Of a stretch of DNA of 50,871 nt, positions 17,801 through 24,932 are shown piece after piece (position 1 is the stretch's first letter; each line of letters starts with the position of its first letter). The translations under genes were made by a program, and so were the position numbers. Source of the stretch: a virus; the IMG/VR virus record IMGVR_UViG_3300035113_000038, positions 1 through 50,871 of that record; one strand, written 5' to 3'. The notes beneath the pieces were generated by a model, which was not told the origin of the DNA, did no database searches, and was given only the letters and a program-made list of their open reading frames with translations.

Positions 17801-18452
17801 TGGTAGAAGAAGTAGGCAACCCTCCCGTAATAACAGTACAGCATTGCTCATCTGGACCGAAGTCATTGTTAATAAATTGAAGCGCAGTTAAAGAGTTATT
17901 GAAGATGATGCTAACATCATCGGTAAAGTTGATTCTAGCAAGGTTGGTTAATTCTAAAACATTAGTGAGAGCTTTTCCTTTTTTTCTTGCCATTTCTACT
18001 TGAAACTCAGGCAAAAGCAGTGGAGCTACAGCAACGATATTAACACCACTATCTCGAATAACTTTTCCGGTAATACCATTGAATACAGCAATATTGCCGT
18101 CGGCAGAGAGATTGGGGCCCGTTACATCGCCATCTCCAGACCCGATAACGCCCCAATCATCATTGTAAAACATGTTAAATCTATTGGTCGTCAGGTTATA
18201 GATGAGTCCACCATTGACCATAAGAAAGTCATCCCTCTGCACTTCTGTAACGCGAGGAATAACGAGTGCGCCTAATACCGAGCGAATCTCGAAAGCTGCA
18301 TCGATAGGAGTAGGAACCGGAGGAGCGCCAAAATTAACTTCGGTAAATTGCGGATTGACGGAATCAACCGAACCACTCTGTCCAGCAGCAGGTTTAAAAG
18401 TGTCCGTAATTAATATCGGGGCTAAAGAACAAGAATGTAATCTATTGGCCAT
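14871..18452 (-). CDS. Large tail fibre/spike with seven-fold propeller-like repeat, 1193 aa
   Basis: The N-terminal 110 residues contain SGSVDSVNPQFTEVNFGAP and IPRVTEVQRDDFL, resembling the start of the 249-aa protein at 21078. A related block recurs at about 220-272 (LLELNSTTGAFVLSRMTSAQ then YYDLDDNVLYCYTGGSW), the common fibre 'INSTTGGFLxPRMT' unit. Residues 311-688 are seven repeats of about 53 residues, each near KGFxGxxFDGxYxYxxPN, SGxxxRYN, ASYxxFDLxTLN, which strongly suggests a seven-bladed beta-propeller. The remainder is Ser/Thr/Gly-rich fibre-like sequence ending SGTVTTIANA. No peptidase triad or obvious intramolecular chaperone was seen at the end. The protein probably binds a host surface sugar or protein; the exact ligand is unknown. 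Confidence 0.8.
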   Translation of the reverse strand: MANRLHSCSLAPILITDTFKPAAGQSGSVDSVNPQFTEVNFGAPPVPTPIDAAFEIRSVLGALVIPRVTEVQRDDFLMVNGGLIYNLTTNRFNMFYNDDWGVIGSGDGDVTGPNLSADGNIAVFNGITGKVIRDSGVNIVAVAPLLLPEFQVEMARKKGKALTNVLELTNLARINFTDDVSIIFNNSLTALQFINNDFGPDEQCCTVITGGLPTSSTTPSCLLELNSTTGAFVLSRMTSAQRNALFPTNGMIYYDLDDNVLYCYTGGSWTSLDTGQSTFPVSYENQLIEGYNQGGFGSGSPGTFTPINQSSFSFFDTHSLNSNSVGFWGAGFDGNYIYLAPNKGGASGQITRFNVREPFNSASSYSFFDMATLNSSAKGFSGVVFDGNYMYFIPYYANGAYSGVAARYDRRSPFNDASSYTFYDLSNINLACKGFWGGLYHNGYIYFCPNTYNGSQYSGYIVRYNTSLSFTDLASYETFNLATIDANLKGFSGIVSAGSFIYFIPYQNAAGVAHGNFVLYDTGGDFTNAASYNFLDLTTAVSGSCKGFIGGTFDGRYVYLIPNDNSTSGVVTRYNIETDFSTGASYDTFDLATLNINLKAFFGGSFDGKYVYFVPNAQGASGMVAQYDITQPLSNTSSFSYHYFDTTALNANSKGFYGSVSDGRYLYLIPFGTSPTYSGQITRVSIYPGPQINYLNGYSITGVSGGSYTYANITVDAEGNVTSASSGTDPVLSVSGTSGQIDSTGTTNPVLSLASIISGQTVSFPSSVTVDNFGRITGITSATTANALVELTSTKAYNLLLDGTQTAQTSNNQICLYANPTLAPSAQVTGYVSVLDIAPTVTVPNVSNPAIANLYGSHINLTINGTAGKTINQSMGLYLESGTLSTATVNFAWGAYIKAPSFGTNRFALYAENLSVGFATAVAPTNGLFVSGESAFNSPIYMKNNMLSLKDVSDTTYGMIYNVSIDGPQFRGNNGFLWNNGTAGANEIMRLEGNSLLTLTATATGVGGSIKLKRFDTSSYGQAQFYTGSTNYVSVGLRSGGTNTLFIHDEVNNVDMASFAPGTTPTITYKGLVTISNIVDNFFTLNSTTNKNSIKFSNSGTTKWEIIGFTGASPGYISIYNDTASSDFFQINDNGNIGLGSLGSFGGGNKVVFIANATTLPTTNPTGGGILYVDAGALKYRGTSGTVTTIANA
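16389..17522 (-). repeat. Seven protein repeats (propeller region of the large fibre)
   Basis: Codons for residues about 311-688. The seven units start at VGFWG, KGFSG, KGFWG, KGFSG, KGFIG, KAFFG and KGFYG. A FFDTHSLN strand before unit one could close the ring with the last unit. The DNA copies have diverged, so this is an old array. Confidence 0.8.
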
Positions 18453-18465
18453 TTAACTCTCCATG

Positions 18466-18822
18466 TTAAGTTACGGGTAAGCCATTACTAGGCTGTGAGA
18501 TAAACCCTAGACTTTGTAATTGCGCAAGCCTTTGGTTTTCAGGCAAAGCAGGAATTAAGCTACTAATCGGTATCTGTGGTCTGGGGTCTATTATTGCCCT
18601 GGGGTCAGGAAATGAGATGGGCGGTCTATTCTGTTCGTTAGGCATGCTGACATAAGGCCTGCCTACATAAAGACCTGTCCACACCAACGCATTGCCTCGC
18701 CATTCCATTTGTCTGACTAGGTCTTGTCTTAAAAAGATAAAGCCTGTCACATCACAAATTCCCAATGCTTGTGGATAATCATCATCAATGTAAACATGTT
18801 GTCCATGTGGTCTATTGCTCAT
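18466..18822 (-). CDS. Conserved small virion-cluster protein, 118 aa
   Basis: Contains ALGICDVTGFIFLRQDL, MEWRGNALVW, and a Pro-rich end with NRPPISFPDPRAIIDPRP. Relatives encoded next to connector genes in podoviruses have a Cys-rich version (CDRCGFxxxxxDLxxQxxWRG). Here only one Cys remains, so metal binding is probably lost. Function is not established; context suggests a connector or tail component. Its ATG overlaps the stop of the previous gene (ATGA). Confidence 0.6.
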   Translation of the reverse strand: MSNRPHGQHVYIDDDYPQALGICDVTGFIFLRQDLVRQMEWRGNALVWTGLYVGRPYVSMPNEQNRPPISFPDPRAIIDPRPQIPISSLIPALPENQRLAQLQSLGFISQPSNGLPVT

Positions 18823-19958
18823 TGCTGCGTGTATCCATAAGAGAAATCGCTATAGAGTCTTAATGGCACGCGCTCTTTATCTTCTTCAAAGGCGTACTTA
18901 AATTCTTCGTTGTACTCTAGTTTTAAAGCTTCATATCTATCCATGACATTTTTCTTAAAACAAAGTTTTACCGCTAATCCACAAGCCAATGCTTCAAAAA
19001 ACCTGGAGGGAACCGGTGGCGTATTCGTTAATGAGCCAATATCTTGTGGCATCACAATCCTGGAATAAAACAGGCAATTCCAAAATGAACTGGGCGTGGG
19101 ATAAATTGAGATAGTAGGGTGTATGGTTCTCCATACGATAAAGGTAGAAGGACGAGCACTATTTCCAGAAGCAGGCGTATTTATGTTGGTAAATTTACTA
19201 GGATAAGATAGGTATTCGCTTCTTGAGGCTCTGGTTAATTCGGTATCATTAACGGAAGTGTTAAAATAAAGTTCTTGAATATTTAAGGTTGCGTTCCCTG
19301 TTTCCACCACCCTAAACCAGCCTCCTAAAACAGGGATAGGGATGTTGAACCAAACGATTTGTCCTCGAGGATACAGTTGAGGAGCTGCCAATAAAACCCG
19401 TGTCCAGGCGGCACCATCATTAGAGAACTCAAAACTTAGCGTATAAGTTAGGTCGGCATTTGATTGAACGCCGACTAATTGAATAGAGTATTGGGTTGGA
19501 GCGGTTCCAGCTGGGCTACCGGGAGGAAGCCATTGATAGTTAATATTTCCATTGGGTCCTGTCTGAGTACAAGCGGTATCTCTATTCCCATCAAAAGCAT
19601 TGTTAGCAACCCCCCCAGGGTCAGAGAGAGCCTGACCATTTGGAGTACCATTTGGGGGATTAGGAATAAAGGCATTCCTCACAGAATACCGGGCGAACAC
19701 TTCTAAGACATCACTGGTAGCTTCAGGCAAATCATAGGTATTTTGATTAGGATTTAGACACATCATCTCTTGACTCACCGTCCAGAGATTTAGTTGCCTG
19801 TTGGGCAGAGCGCTTAATAAGAAGTTTAAACTACGTTGAGCGGCTTCTATTTCTTCTTGTTGAATTTCAAGTAAGCTAATTCCAACGCGCTCATAGGCTT
19901 CGCGAATGATTTGTTCATTCTGAGCGGATTGAAATAATAAGCTGCCTGAAGTAGACAA
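18819..19958 (-). CDS. Head-tail adaptor with an inserted discoidin (F5/8C)-like domain, 379 aa
   Basis: Residues 1-95 (helices with IIREAYERVGISLLEIQQEEIEAAQRSLN then YDLPEATSDVLEVFARY) and 237-379 (LTRASRSEYLSYPSK, STFIVWRTIHPTISIYPTPS, PSRFFEALACGLAVKLCFKK) form the two halves of a phage connector/adaptor. Between them, about residues 104-236, is an insertion with features of an F5/8 type C fold: NNAFDGNRDTACTQT, a strand with YSIQLVGVQ, YTLSFEFSNDGAAWTRV, WFRVVETG and INIQELYFN-like ending. In most relatives the two halves are continuous. The start is TTG, with AAGGGGATGATTC upstream; no in-frame ATG fits. Such domains usually bind carbohydrate or lipid, so the collar may carry a receptor-contact module. 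Confidence 0.75.
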   Translation of the reverse strand: MSTSGSLLFQSAQNEQIIREAYERVGISLLEIQQEEIEAAQRSLNFLLSALPNRQLNLWTVSQEMMCLNPNQNTYDLPEATSDVLEVFARYSVRNAFIPNPPNGTPNGQALSDPGGVANNAFDGNRDTACTQTGPNGNINYQWLPPGSPAGTAPTQYSIQLVGVQSNADLTYTLSFEFSNDGAAWTRVLLAAPQLYPRGQIVWFNIPIPVLGGWFRVVETGNATLNIQELYFNTSVNDTELTRASRSEYLSYPSKFTNINTPASGNSARPSTFIVWRTIHPTISIYPTPSSFWNCLFYSRIVMPQDIGSLTNTPPVPSRFFEALACGLAVKLCFKKNVMDRYEALKLEYNEEFKYAFEEDKERVPLRLYSDFSYGYTQQ

Positions 19959-19972
19959 GAATCATCCCCTTA

Positions 19973-20191
19973 TCAACCCGCCCTTTGACGGTGAAAGCTT
20001 TTTAAGGTCTTGGCTAAATTAGCTTTTGCTCTTAAGGAGGTATTCTTAGAGTGCAGCGCTTTATTTAACTTAGCCGCGGGTATCTTTTTACCCTTAGCCA
20101 CATGCAAAGATTTGTGCAATGCGCCAGGATGTTTAATGGCTTTCTGTATCCATTTTTCACCAGAGCCACTTCTATTTTGCTTATTCATCAT
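19973..20191 (-). CDS. Small basic conserved phage protein, 72 aa
   Basis: Very Lys/His/Ala-rich: KWIQKAIKHPGALHKSLHV, KGKKIPAAKLNKALH, RAKANLAKTLKSFHR. I recognise this pattern (xWIQxAIKxPGALxxxL) from tiny genes in podoviral structural clusters, where it may bind DNA or a capsid partner; no role is proven to my knowledge. A ribosome site GGAGAATGG precedes the ATG pair. Confidence 0.6.
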   Translation of the reverse strand: MMNKQNRSGSGEKWIQKAIKHPGALHKSLHVAKGKKIPAAKLNKALHSKNTSLRAKANLAKTLKSFHRQRAG

Positions 20192-20841
20192 CCATTCTCC
20201 AATATAATTCCGGTTAAAGAGCCAGTCGTAGAGGCAGTTATCTTAAAAGCCATATACCTTAATGGCGCTGTCCTGCCAGTTTGATAGAGGTTTATGGCTT
20301 GTAATGTCATGGAATTCGCGGGGGTTGGATCGAAAAAGGTTATCCCATTAGGGGCGGCCGCAAAGGGGGTAGTGTTGGTGGTGACATCCATCAGCGTTGA
20401 GATTAAAGAATAGGTAATATCATTAGCCACCACTACTTGAAAAGAAAAACAACTTATCTTCTTATTGTAGTCTCCCAAATACCATCGGGTATGACCTGTC
20501 TGCCCTGTTCCAAAACTAATGCCGTTCCTTACGCCTGCGGGAGCAGTGATAGAAGTAATAGTGTCATAGAGTTGTGTTCCAAAAACAGTATTGTTATTAG
20601 GTCCTGCTATGGTTTGAGTAACATTGGCGCCATTATAGATTCCATTGATAGTAAAATTAACAGCTGCATGATTATTGACAGAGGTGATAGAAATGGTTCT
20701 AGAATAATTATCAAAGGCGATAACAGACGAGTTAGGGGTTGATAACGTCCCATTCAACGGAAAATTAGTGTTATAGTCTCCCAGGGCGGTAATCGCTGTG
20801 GTAACAGGTGCAGGCCAGACATAGACACGGGGGTAAGCCAT
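20188..20841 (-). CDS. Beta-rich virion protein, 217 aa
   Basis: Starts MAYPRVYVWPAPVTTAITALGDY and is Asn/Thr/Ile-rich with alternating strands (VNFTINGIYNGANVTQTI, YSLISTLMDVTTNTTPF). A Trp/Tyr motif GHTRWYLGDYNKKISCFSFQ lies in the middle. It looks like a capsid decoration, collar or short fibre protein. It overlaps the 3' gene by four bases and starts on the stop of the coiled-coil gene (TAATG), so it belongs to one translation chain. No family name can be given. Confidence 0.55.
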   Translation of the reverse strand: MAYPRVYVWPAPVTTAITALGDYNTNFPLNGTLSTPNSSVIAFDNYSRTISITSVNNHAAVNFTINGIYNGANVTQTIAGPNNNTVFGTQLYDTITSITAPAGVRNGISFGTGQTGHTRWYLGDYNKKISCFSFQVVVANDITYSLISTLMDVTTNTTPFAAAPNGITFFDPTPANSMTLQAINLYQTGRTAPLRYMAFKITASTTGSLTGIILENG

Positions 20842-21065
20842 TAAGCCTCCCCGGTATTCACTTGACTGTTTTCTTCCAATGTCCTAACAGAAATAGAATA
20901 AGCTTCAATGGCGCCTTCAAGTTTTGCTACGTTTGAATAGGCTCTTTTCAGCTCCTGCCGTAGGGTTTTTATCCCATTCGTAGCAGCAGTAACATAAGAA
21001 TTTTGCTTATTTAATTCTTGGGTGCACTCTTTAATCTTATCCGAAATAATTTTAACGTTATCCAT
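20841..21065 (-). CDS. Small coiled-coil protein, 74 aa
   Basis: Sequence such as MDNVKIISDKIKECTQEL, TLRQELKRAYSNVAKLEGAI and AYSISVRTLEEN predicts one long amphipathic helix. AAGGAG lies seven bases before the ATG. Located between the capsid-type 249-aa protein and the beta-rich 217-aa protein. The function is unknown; it could be an assembly factor or minor head protein. Confidence 0.5.
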   Translation of the reverse strand: MDNVKIISDKIKECTQELNKQNSYVTAATNGIKTLRQELKRAYSNVAKLEGAIEAYSISVRTLEENSQVNTGEA

Positions 21066-21077
21066 TGTTTCAACTCC

Positions 21078-21827
21078 TTAAGCAGCGTCAGGTATAATAG
21101 AAAACCATACATTAACAACGATAGTGGAAAGAGCGTTACCGCCAGTGAACGCACCAGTGGCATTTGTAATAACTAATGCTCTGTTAGTCGTACCAGTAGT
21201 GGTTGCGCCTGTTAAACCTGCATTTAGCGAATAACTTGCTGGTGCGTTATTATTAATAAACGCAGCAGGTATAGGAGCGGTTAATGTGTTAACTGCTCCT
21301 CCTCCTCCATATATAATAGAAACCGCTCCTCCATTCGCAAAAACCGCTGTATTAAAATTATTCACCAGTACAGCTTTGTGAACGATAATAGACATCCCAG
21401 CGCCTGGTGCAGGCAATATTTGTACTGGGGCTGCAAACATTCCTTGAACATTTGCTTGAGTTAATGTCGTTGCCACCATCAAATAATTAGAGGTAGCCAC
21501 AAATCCATTAGTCACTACGTTGTTAGCGAGAGCTCCGTTTAAAATTGCGATGCCATTATTAGTGGAATCAAAAGCAACCTCTCCAGGAACAAATGGATTA
21601 ACAAGGAGGGCCCCTAGCTGCGCATAGGTAAGGCGTGGTAATAAGGCAGGAAAAGATGAATTCCATTCCTGACACACATTTACTGGACCTGTATTAGCGC
21701 CCACTGTCACATTAGTCAAATTGGGAAAGATAGCATCCACTGAACCATTATTGGGCGCATTATTAACTGGATCGACTACTAGAACCGGTGATTGACGAGC
21801 GCTAGGGGCTTTAAAATTAACTGGCAT
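21078..21827 (-). CDS. Virion protein sharing an N-terminal module with the large fibre, 249 aa
   Basis: Residues 20-95 (NGSVDAIFPNLTNVTVGAN, LLPRLTYAQLGALLVNP, GEVAFDSTNNGIAILNG) parallel the start of the 1193-aa fibre (SGSVDSVNPQFTEVNFGAP, LVIPRVTEVQRDDFLMVNG, GLIYNLTTNRFNMF). The C-terminal half is Ala/Asn/Thr-rich with strands, e.g. MSIIVHKAVLVNNFNTAVF and IVVNVWFSIIPDAA. It follows the major capsid gene directly, so a head fibre or decoration protein is plausible. The shared module may bind a common virion site. Confidence 0.6.
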   Translation of the reverse strand: MPVNFKAPSARQSPVLVVDPVNNAPNNGSVDAIFPNLTNVTVGANTGPVNVCQEWNSSFPALLPRLTYAQLGALLVNPFVPGEVAFDSTNNGIAILNGALANNVVTNGFVATSNYLMVATTLTQANVQGMFAAPVQILPAPGAGMSIIVHKAVLVNNFNTAVFANGGAVSIIYGGGGAVNTLTAPIPAAFINNNAPASYSLNAGLTGATTTGTTNRALVITNATGAFTGGNALSTIVVNVWFSIIPDAA

Positions 21828-21839
21828 TCAGTATCTCTC

Positions 21840-22733
21840 TTAAGGTTGTGTACCATAAACGGAGCGAACATTGGTTACGCCAAAGGAGTAGCACTCAATT
21901 GCTTTTACCATTAAAGAGTCGGTTGAGAAGTCGCAGTACACATCAGTGGTAAATGTTTCACGCTCAAAGTGCTGAAATCCGTTGTCGGCATCACTTAAGA
22001 TGTACCAAGCATTTGGATTGGTTAAGTAGTGATTGACGACATATCCCTTGGGGAAGATGCCTTTGTTGTTAATAGCATTAATGTCATTGGTATCAACACC
22101 GGGTCTGAACTGAGACTTAAGTAATCGGTCTGCGGTGAAGAACCCTTGCATCGGCACCAACAGCTTTATAGGCTTGGTGGCAACCGTTAATCCTGCAACG
22201 TCTGGCCACATTCCCATGGCGATAACACCAGCTTCAAGGGCCGCTTCTGATAAGTCTGTATGGATTGTAGTGATGTTTGAGAATGTGCCGCCATCAATAG
22301 GATGGGCAGCACTTAATAATGGTTGACCATCAGCCATTGGGAAGTTCGGATTAGCTGCATTATTAATGACACTGGCTGCTGATACTTCCTTGGTCTGATG
22401 CATGGATTTCTTTAAAGCTCTCATTTGGATTGGGAACTTACTTTTATATAAGTTATTCACCAAAGCCATACGAGTGATATTGAAAGCCAATCCGAAATAG
22501 CGGTGATTGTACTGAGTGACATAGCGTTGCCCCATGTCATCTACCGCAGTAGGCGCGCCTTCAGGACGATACTGACCTAGTCCGGTGAACTTCATTTCAA
22601 CGTCATATTCCACCGCCATTTCAGACGGCATAGTGGTATATATCTCGGAATATTCACTAGGATAGGTTTTATAGTCACCGACAATGGCATGTGTGCCAGG
22701 TCGTACCAGATTCGCAATCTGCGTAATATTCAT
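21840..22733 (-). CDS. Major capsid protein (gpT-like), 297 aa
   Basis: Shows the features of the Mu gpT-like/HK97-fold major capsid family: YSEIYTTMPSEMAVEYDVEMKF-type N-arm, YFGLAFNITRMALVNNLY, KSMHQTKEVSAASVINNA, a DGQPLLSAAHPIDGGTFSN loop and WPDVAGLTVATKPIKLLVP with the late FERETFTTDVYCDF. The pattern 'dG-PL-s-aHP--GGt-sN' is the strongest sign. The gene follows scaffold-like and decoration-like genes, as expected. A ribosome site GGGAGAAGAAACG precedes the ATG. Length is typical. Confidence 0.85.
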   Translation of the reverse strand: MNITQIANLVRPGTHAIVGDYKTYPSEYSEIYTTMPSEMAVEYDVEMKFTGLGQYRPEGAPTAVDDMGQRYVTQYNHRYFGLAFNITRMALVNNLYKSKFPIQMRALKKSMHQTKEVSAASVINNAANPNFPMADGQPLLSAAHPIDGGTFSNITTIHTDLSEAALEAGVIAMGMWPDVAGLTVATKPIKLLVPMQGFFTADRLLKSQFRPGVDTNDINAINNKGIFPKGYVVNHYLTNPNAWYILSDADNGFQHFERETFTTDVYCDFSTDSLMVKAIECYSFGVTNVRSVYGTQP

Positions 22734-22771
22734 CGTTTCTTCTCCCTAAGAAAATTAACTTCTTCCTGAAG

Positions 22772-23392
22772 TTAGATACCTTGTGAGTTATTGGCCCAGA
22801 AATACTGATTAATTACGACAAGCCAGTTATTGTTCGTAATACCTGACTGGTTTTTTGGATTTGGCGTAAGGCGAACAATTTTGAATTGTTGGTTAGCGGC
22901 AGCGCCTAGCGCAGAAATGGTTGCACCAGAAATACCGTTAGCGGTAGTACCTGCGGTTGTGAAATCAGCATTTACACAGCTACCTACATCAGCAAATGCA
23001 TATCCATTATTTACAGTCGTTGCAACCTGAACGTCATATAGAATATCGGGAGCATCCCAAACATAGGCAGTTGCTGGCACATTACCGCCACCAGCTATTG
23101 CTTGAGTAACAGTTCCGGTAGGCCAGTAAGGAGACAGGATTAAATTACCATTACCATCAGTATATTTAACACCGCAAAATACACCGACCATGCTATTTGC
23201 AATAGCACCAGCGCCCGCTGTTACACGGCCGATAGTTCCAGTACCTAACATGGTGACTGGATCACCAATAAATATGTTAGTTGCATACCCAGAAGCTATC
23301 TGATATTCGTTTTGGTCTGAAGAAACAATGGGGGTGCCACTTAAGTGGACAGAAGGTTTAAACCCGAAGGGGGCATTAGTTCCATATGCCAT
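22772..23392 (-). CDS. Capsid decoration-like protein, 206 aa
   Basis: Begins MAYGTNAPFGFKPSVHLSG and continues with SSDQNEYQIASGYATNIFIGDPV, GVFCGVKYTDGNG, SPYWPTG. This 'NAPFGFxP ... YxIASGYxTxIFxGDxV ... GVFxGxxYTD ... YWP' pattern is familiar from proteins encoded beside the major capsid gene in many podoviruses, including marine ones. Role is probably head decoration or stabilisation, not proven. The longer frame to 23476 is less likely; GGAG nine bases before the 23392 ATG supports the shorter start. It is the first late gene after the reverse-oriented moron. Confidence 0.7.
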   Translation of the reverse strand: MAYGTNAPFGFKPSVHLSGTPIVSSDQNEYQIASGYATNIFIGDPVTMLGTGTIGRVTAGAGAIANSMVGVFCGVKYTDGNGNLILSPYWPTGTVTQAIAGGGNVPATAYVWDAPDILYDVQVATTVNNGYAFADVGSCVNADFTTAGTTANGISGATISALGAAANQQFKIVRLTPNPKNQSGITNNNWLVVINQYFWANNSQGI

Positions 23393-23522
23393 CGTGACTA
23401 ACTCCGTGTCAATAGAATCCCAAGAAATAACAAGTATTTCTTTCGACACGTGTTTCACGCGGTGGAGGGTTTGCACCTCGACCTTATTTAATGAGCTTGG
23501 TCCGCTCTAGGGTCTTGGAACT

Positions 23523-23551
23523 AACTTAACAAGATAGTTTAGCCTTGTCAA
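23523..23551 (-). promoter_or_regulatory. Possible promoter for the capsid genes
   Basis: On the minus strand a perfect TTGACA (bases 23551-23546) is followed after 17 bases by TAAGTT, which matches the -10 consensus only in three positions. It would restart transcription after the moron and the two hairpins at 24785-24924. The long leader to 23392 has no other gene. Confidence 0.35.
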
Positions 23552-23582
23552 TAGTTTTTTTAAGGAAGCTAAACAGTGTAAA

Positions 23583-23623
23583 TCCTCCTTATACCTTCAG
23601 TTCAGATTGGAGGATAAGGAGGA
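23583..23623. other. Long inverted repeat between moron and capsid genes
   Basis: TCCTCCTTAT (23583-23592) pairs perfectly with ATAAGGAGGA (23614-23623); after one bulged base a further CCTTC/GGAGG stem forms. The hairpin contains ribosome-site-like sequence on both strands but has no U-run, so it may be a leader structure or transcription barrier more than an intrinsic terminator. Confidence 0.6.
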
Positions 23624-23732
23624 AGCTTTGTATAACACTTTAACTTTACACACAGCCATATTCAGTATCAACATTTATCCCCTCTTGGTCAATAGATAGG
23701 GCTGGACACAGTTATCCCCATCTTTTAATAAG

Positions 23733-23760
23733 TTGAACTTATAAATAATACCTATATAAT
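23733..23760 (+). promoter_or_regulatory. Promoter of the outer-membrane moron
   Basis: TTGAAC (23733-23738), a 16-base spacer, then perfect TATAAT (23755-23760), 30 bases before the start of the beta-barrel gene. This gives the gene its own expression, opposite to the late operon around it. Confidence 0.65.
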
Positions 23761-23790
23761 TTACCTTTGGAGACTTAAGGCTAGGACGCC

Positions 23791-24489
23791 ATGGTTAACT
23801 TAAGGGCTTTGTTTAAGTCTGCGCTATTAATTTTTGCTTTACTGTCTGTTCATAGTAGTTGCGGAGATTCTTTTCCCTACCTTGGACTTGATGTCCAACA
23901 ACGGTTTATGGGATTTAGAAGAGGCTATGGAGACTCAACACTACATAAAGTATTACCGCAATCTAATATTCACTTAGGGTTTAGGGTTAATAAATACTTT
24001 GCTATTGAAGCAGGGTATGAAGAGACATTTAAATCTAAGCGCAAAGTAACGTTAGAGACAGGAGATTTAGCGTGTGGTACGCCAATTCAGGAGATGACAG
24101 CTCCTGTTACTTTTCAAAGCAAAATAAAGATACAAGGCGTTCATGTTTCACTAGCTGTATTTTATCCTCTCACTGAGAACTTAGAGCTATTCTCCTCCTT
24201 TGGATTCTCAGTGCTTAAAGGAGCCGCCACTAGAGAAACGCTTTTTATGATGGGTAACATCCCTCATTATTTTAAACGCACATTTGTTGGCAGAAAGCAG
24301 GTGGTGAGAGTTACCCTAGGTTCTCAATATTGGATTAACTCTTCTGTTGCCATTAGAGGATATGTAGGAATAATGGATACGCATAAGCTATCCATCTTGT
24401 CTAATGATAATATTAGAGGTAATCATACGCCTATGGTATTTCCTAAGGATTCAAAGTTAGTTGGTTTGGGGTTGATTATTGTTTTCTAA
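23791..24489 (+). CDS. Outer-membrane beta-barrel protein (moron), 232 aa
   Basis: An N-terminal signal peptide (basic start, then ALLIFALLSVHSSCG) precedes a barrel with aromatic strand ends: FPYLGLDVQQRFMGFRRGYG, NIHLGFRVNKYFAIEAGYEE, VHVSLAVFYPLTENLELFSS, VVRVTLGSQYWINSSVAIRG, and the final LVGLGLIIVF, which ends in Phe as usual for barrels inserted by BamA. The 'YxGxDxQxRxMxFxxGYGD ... xGxxxNxYFxxExGYE' start resembles small barrels I associate with Legionellales. The gene is reversed inside the late operon with its own promoter and low-GC leader, the hallmark of a moron. It may change the host surface (superinfection exclusion, serum or host-cell interaction); that is inference. Confidence 0.75.
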   Translation: MVNLRALFKSALLIFALLSVHSSCGDSFPYLGLDVQQRFMGFRRGYGDSTLHKVLPQSNIHLGFRVNKYFAIEAGYEETFKSKRKVTLETGDLACGTPIQEMTAPVTFQSKIKIQGVHVSLAVFYPLTENLELFSSFGFSVLKGAATRETLFMMGNIPHYFKRTFVGRKQVVRVTLGSQYWINSSVAIRGYVGIMDTHKLSILSNDNIRGNHTPMVFPKDSKLVGLGLIIVF

Positions 24490-24793
24490 TAATATCAAGT
24501 TCTTTCAAATATGCATACATTTTTTGAAGTCTTCCAACTATCCCCAAATTAGAATCATTAAGGATAGTCTTAATATGTTCTTCAATAAAGATTAGATTGT
24601 CTAACTGTTTTTTTGAAATGGTTTTTATTTTATTCTCTACCCAATTATTTAATTTATCATCATCTGTATCGTTCGGGTTTTCACGAATATAAGCAGAAAC
24701 AAACCCTAGTGATAGATTAAATCTATACCAATCTTCCAACCATTCTAAATCTGTTTCTTTTTCCATCTTAATACTCAATACAATAAAGCCCAT
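24476..24793 (-). CDS. Hypothetical acidic helical protein, 96-105 aa
   Basis: Unrecognised. Trp/Glu-rich start (DLEWLEDWYRFNLSLGF) then helices with NDTDDDKLNNWVENKI and a Leu/Ile-rich tail. The frame opens at 24793, but that part overlaps a strong hairpin; the ATG at 24766 (MEKETDLEW) may be the true start, and neither has a good ribosome site. Its 3' end overlaps the moron's 3' end by 14 bases. It may have come in together with the moron as a cargo pair. Confidence 0.45.
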   Translation of the reverse strand: MGFIVLSIKMEKETDLEWLEDWYRFNLSLGFVSAYIRENPNDTDDDKLNNWVENKIKTISKKQLDNLIFIEEHIKTILNDSNLGIVGRLQKMYAYLKELDIIRKQ

Positions 24794-24811
24794 CGTTTAA
24801 CGACAGGCTTT
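24785..24811 (-). terminator. Hairpin, probable terminator
   Basis: AAAGCC (24785-24790) pairs with GGCTTT (24806-24811), and an inner TCGTT/AACGA stem sits beyond a 2-base mismatch on each side. On the minus strand the stem ends GGGCTTTATTGT, only a partial U-tract. It would stop read-through from the portal-scaffold unit before the moron region, or on the other strand end the moron transcript. Confidence 0.45.
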
Positions 24812-24907
24812 ACCATTTCTCTATCACAGAGGAACCTTTCAAATGATTATATGGCGATAATCTCAATCAGCATAATCTACCTCTTACCCTCTGTCAACCT
24901 TTAGGTC

Positions 24908-24924
24908 GGGGGCAAATTGCCCCC
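24908..24924. terminator. GC-rich hairpin after the 25430-24933 gene
   Basis: GGGGGCAA (24908-24915), one base, then TTGCCCCC (24917-24924), so effectively a 6-bp GGGGGC/GCCCCC stem with a 5-base loop. It starts nine bases after a late-gene stop. No T-run follows, so it is a transcription pause, processing site or weak terminator. The region 24812-24932 otherwise shows nothing. Confidence 0.5.
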
Positions 24925-24932
24925 CCATCTTT

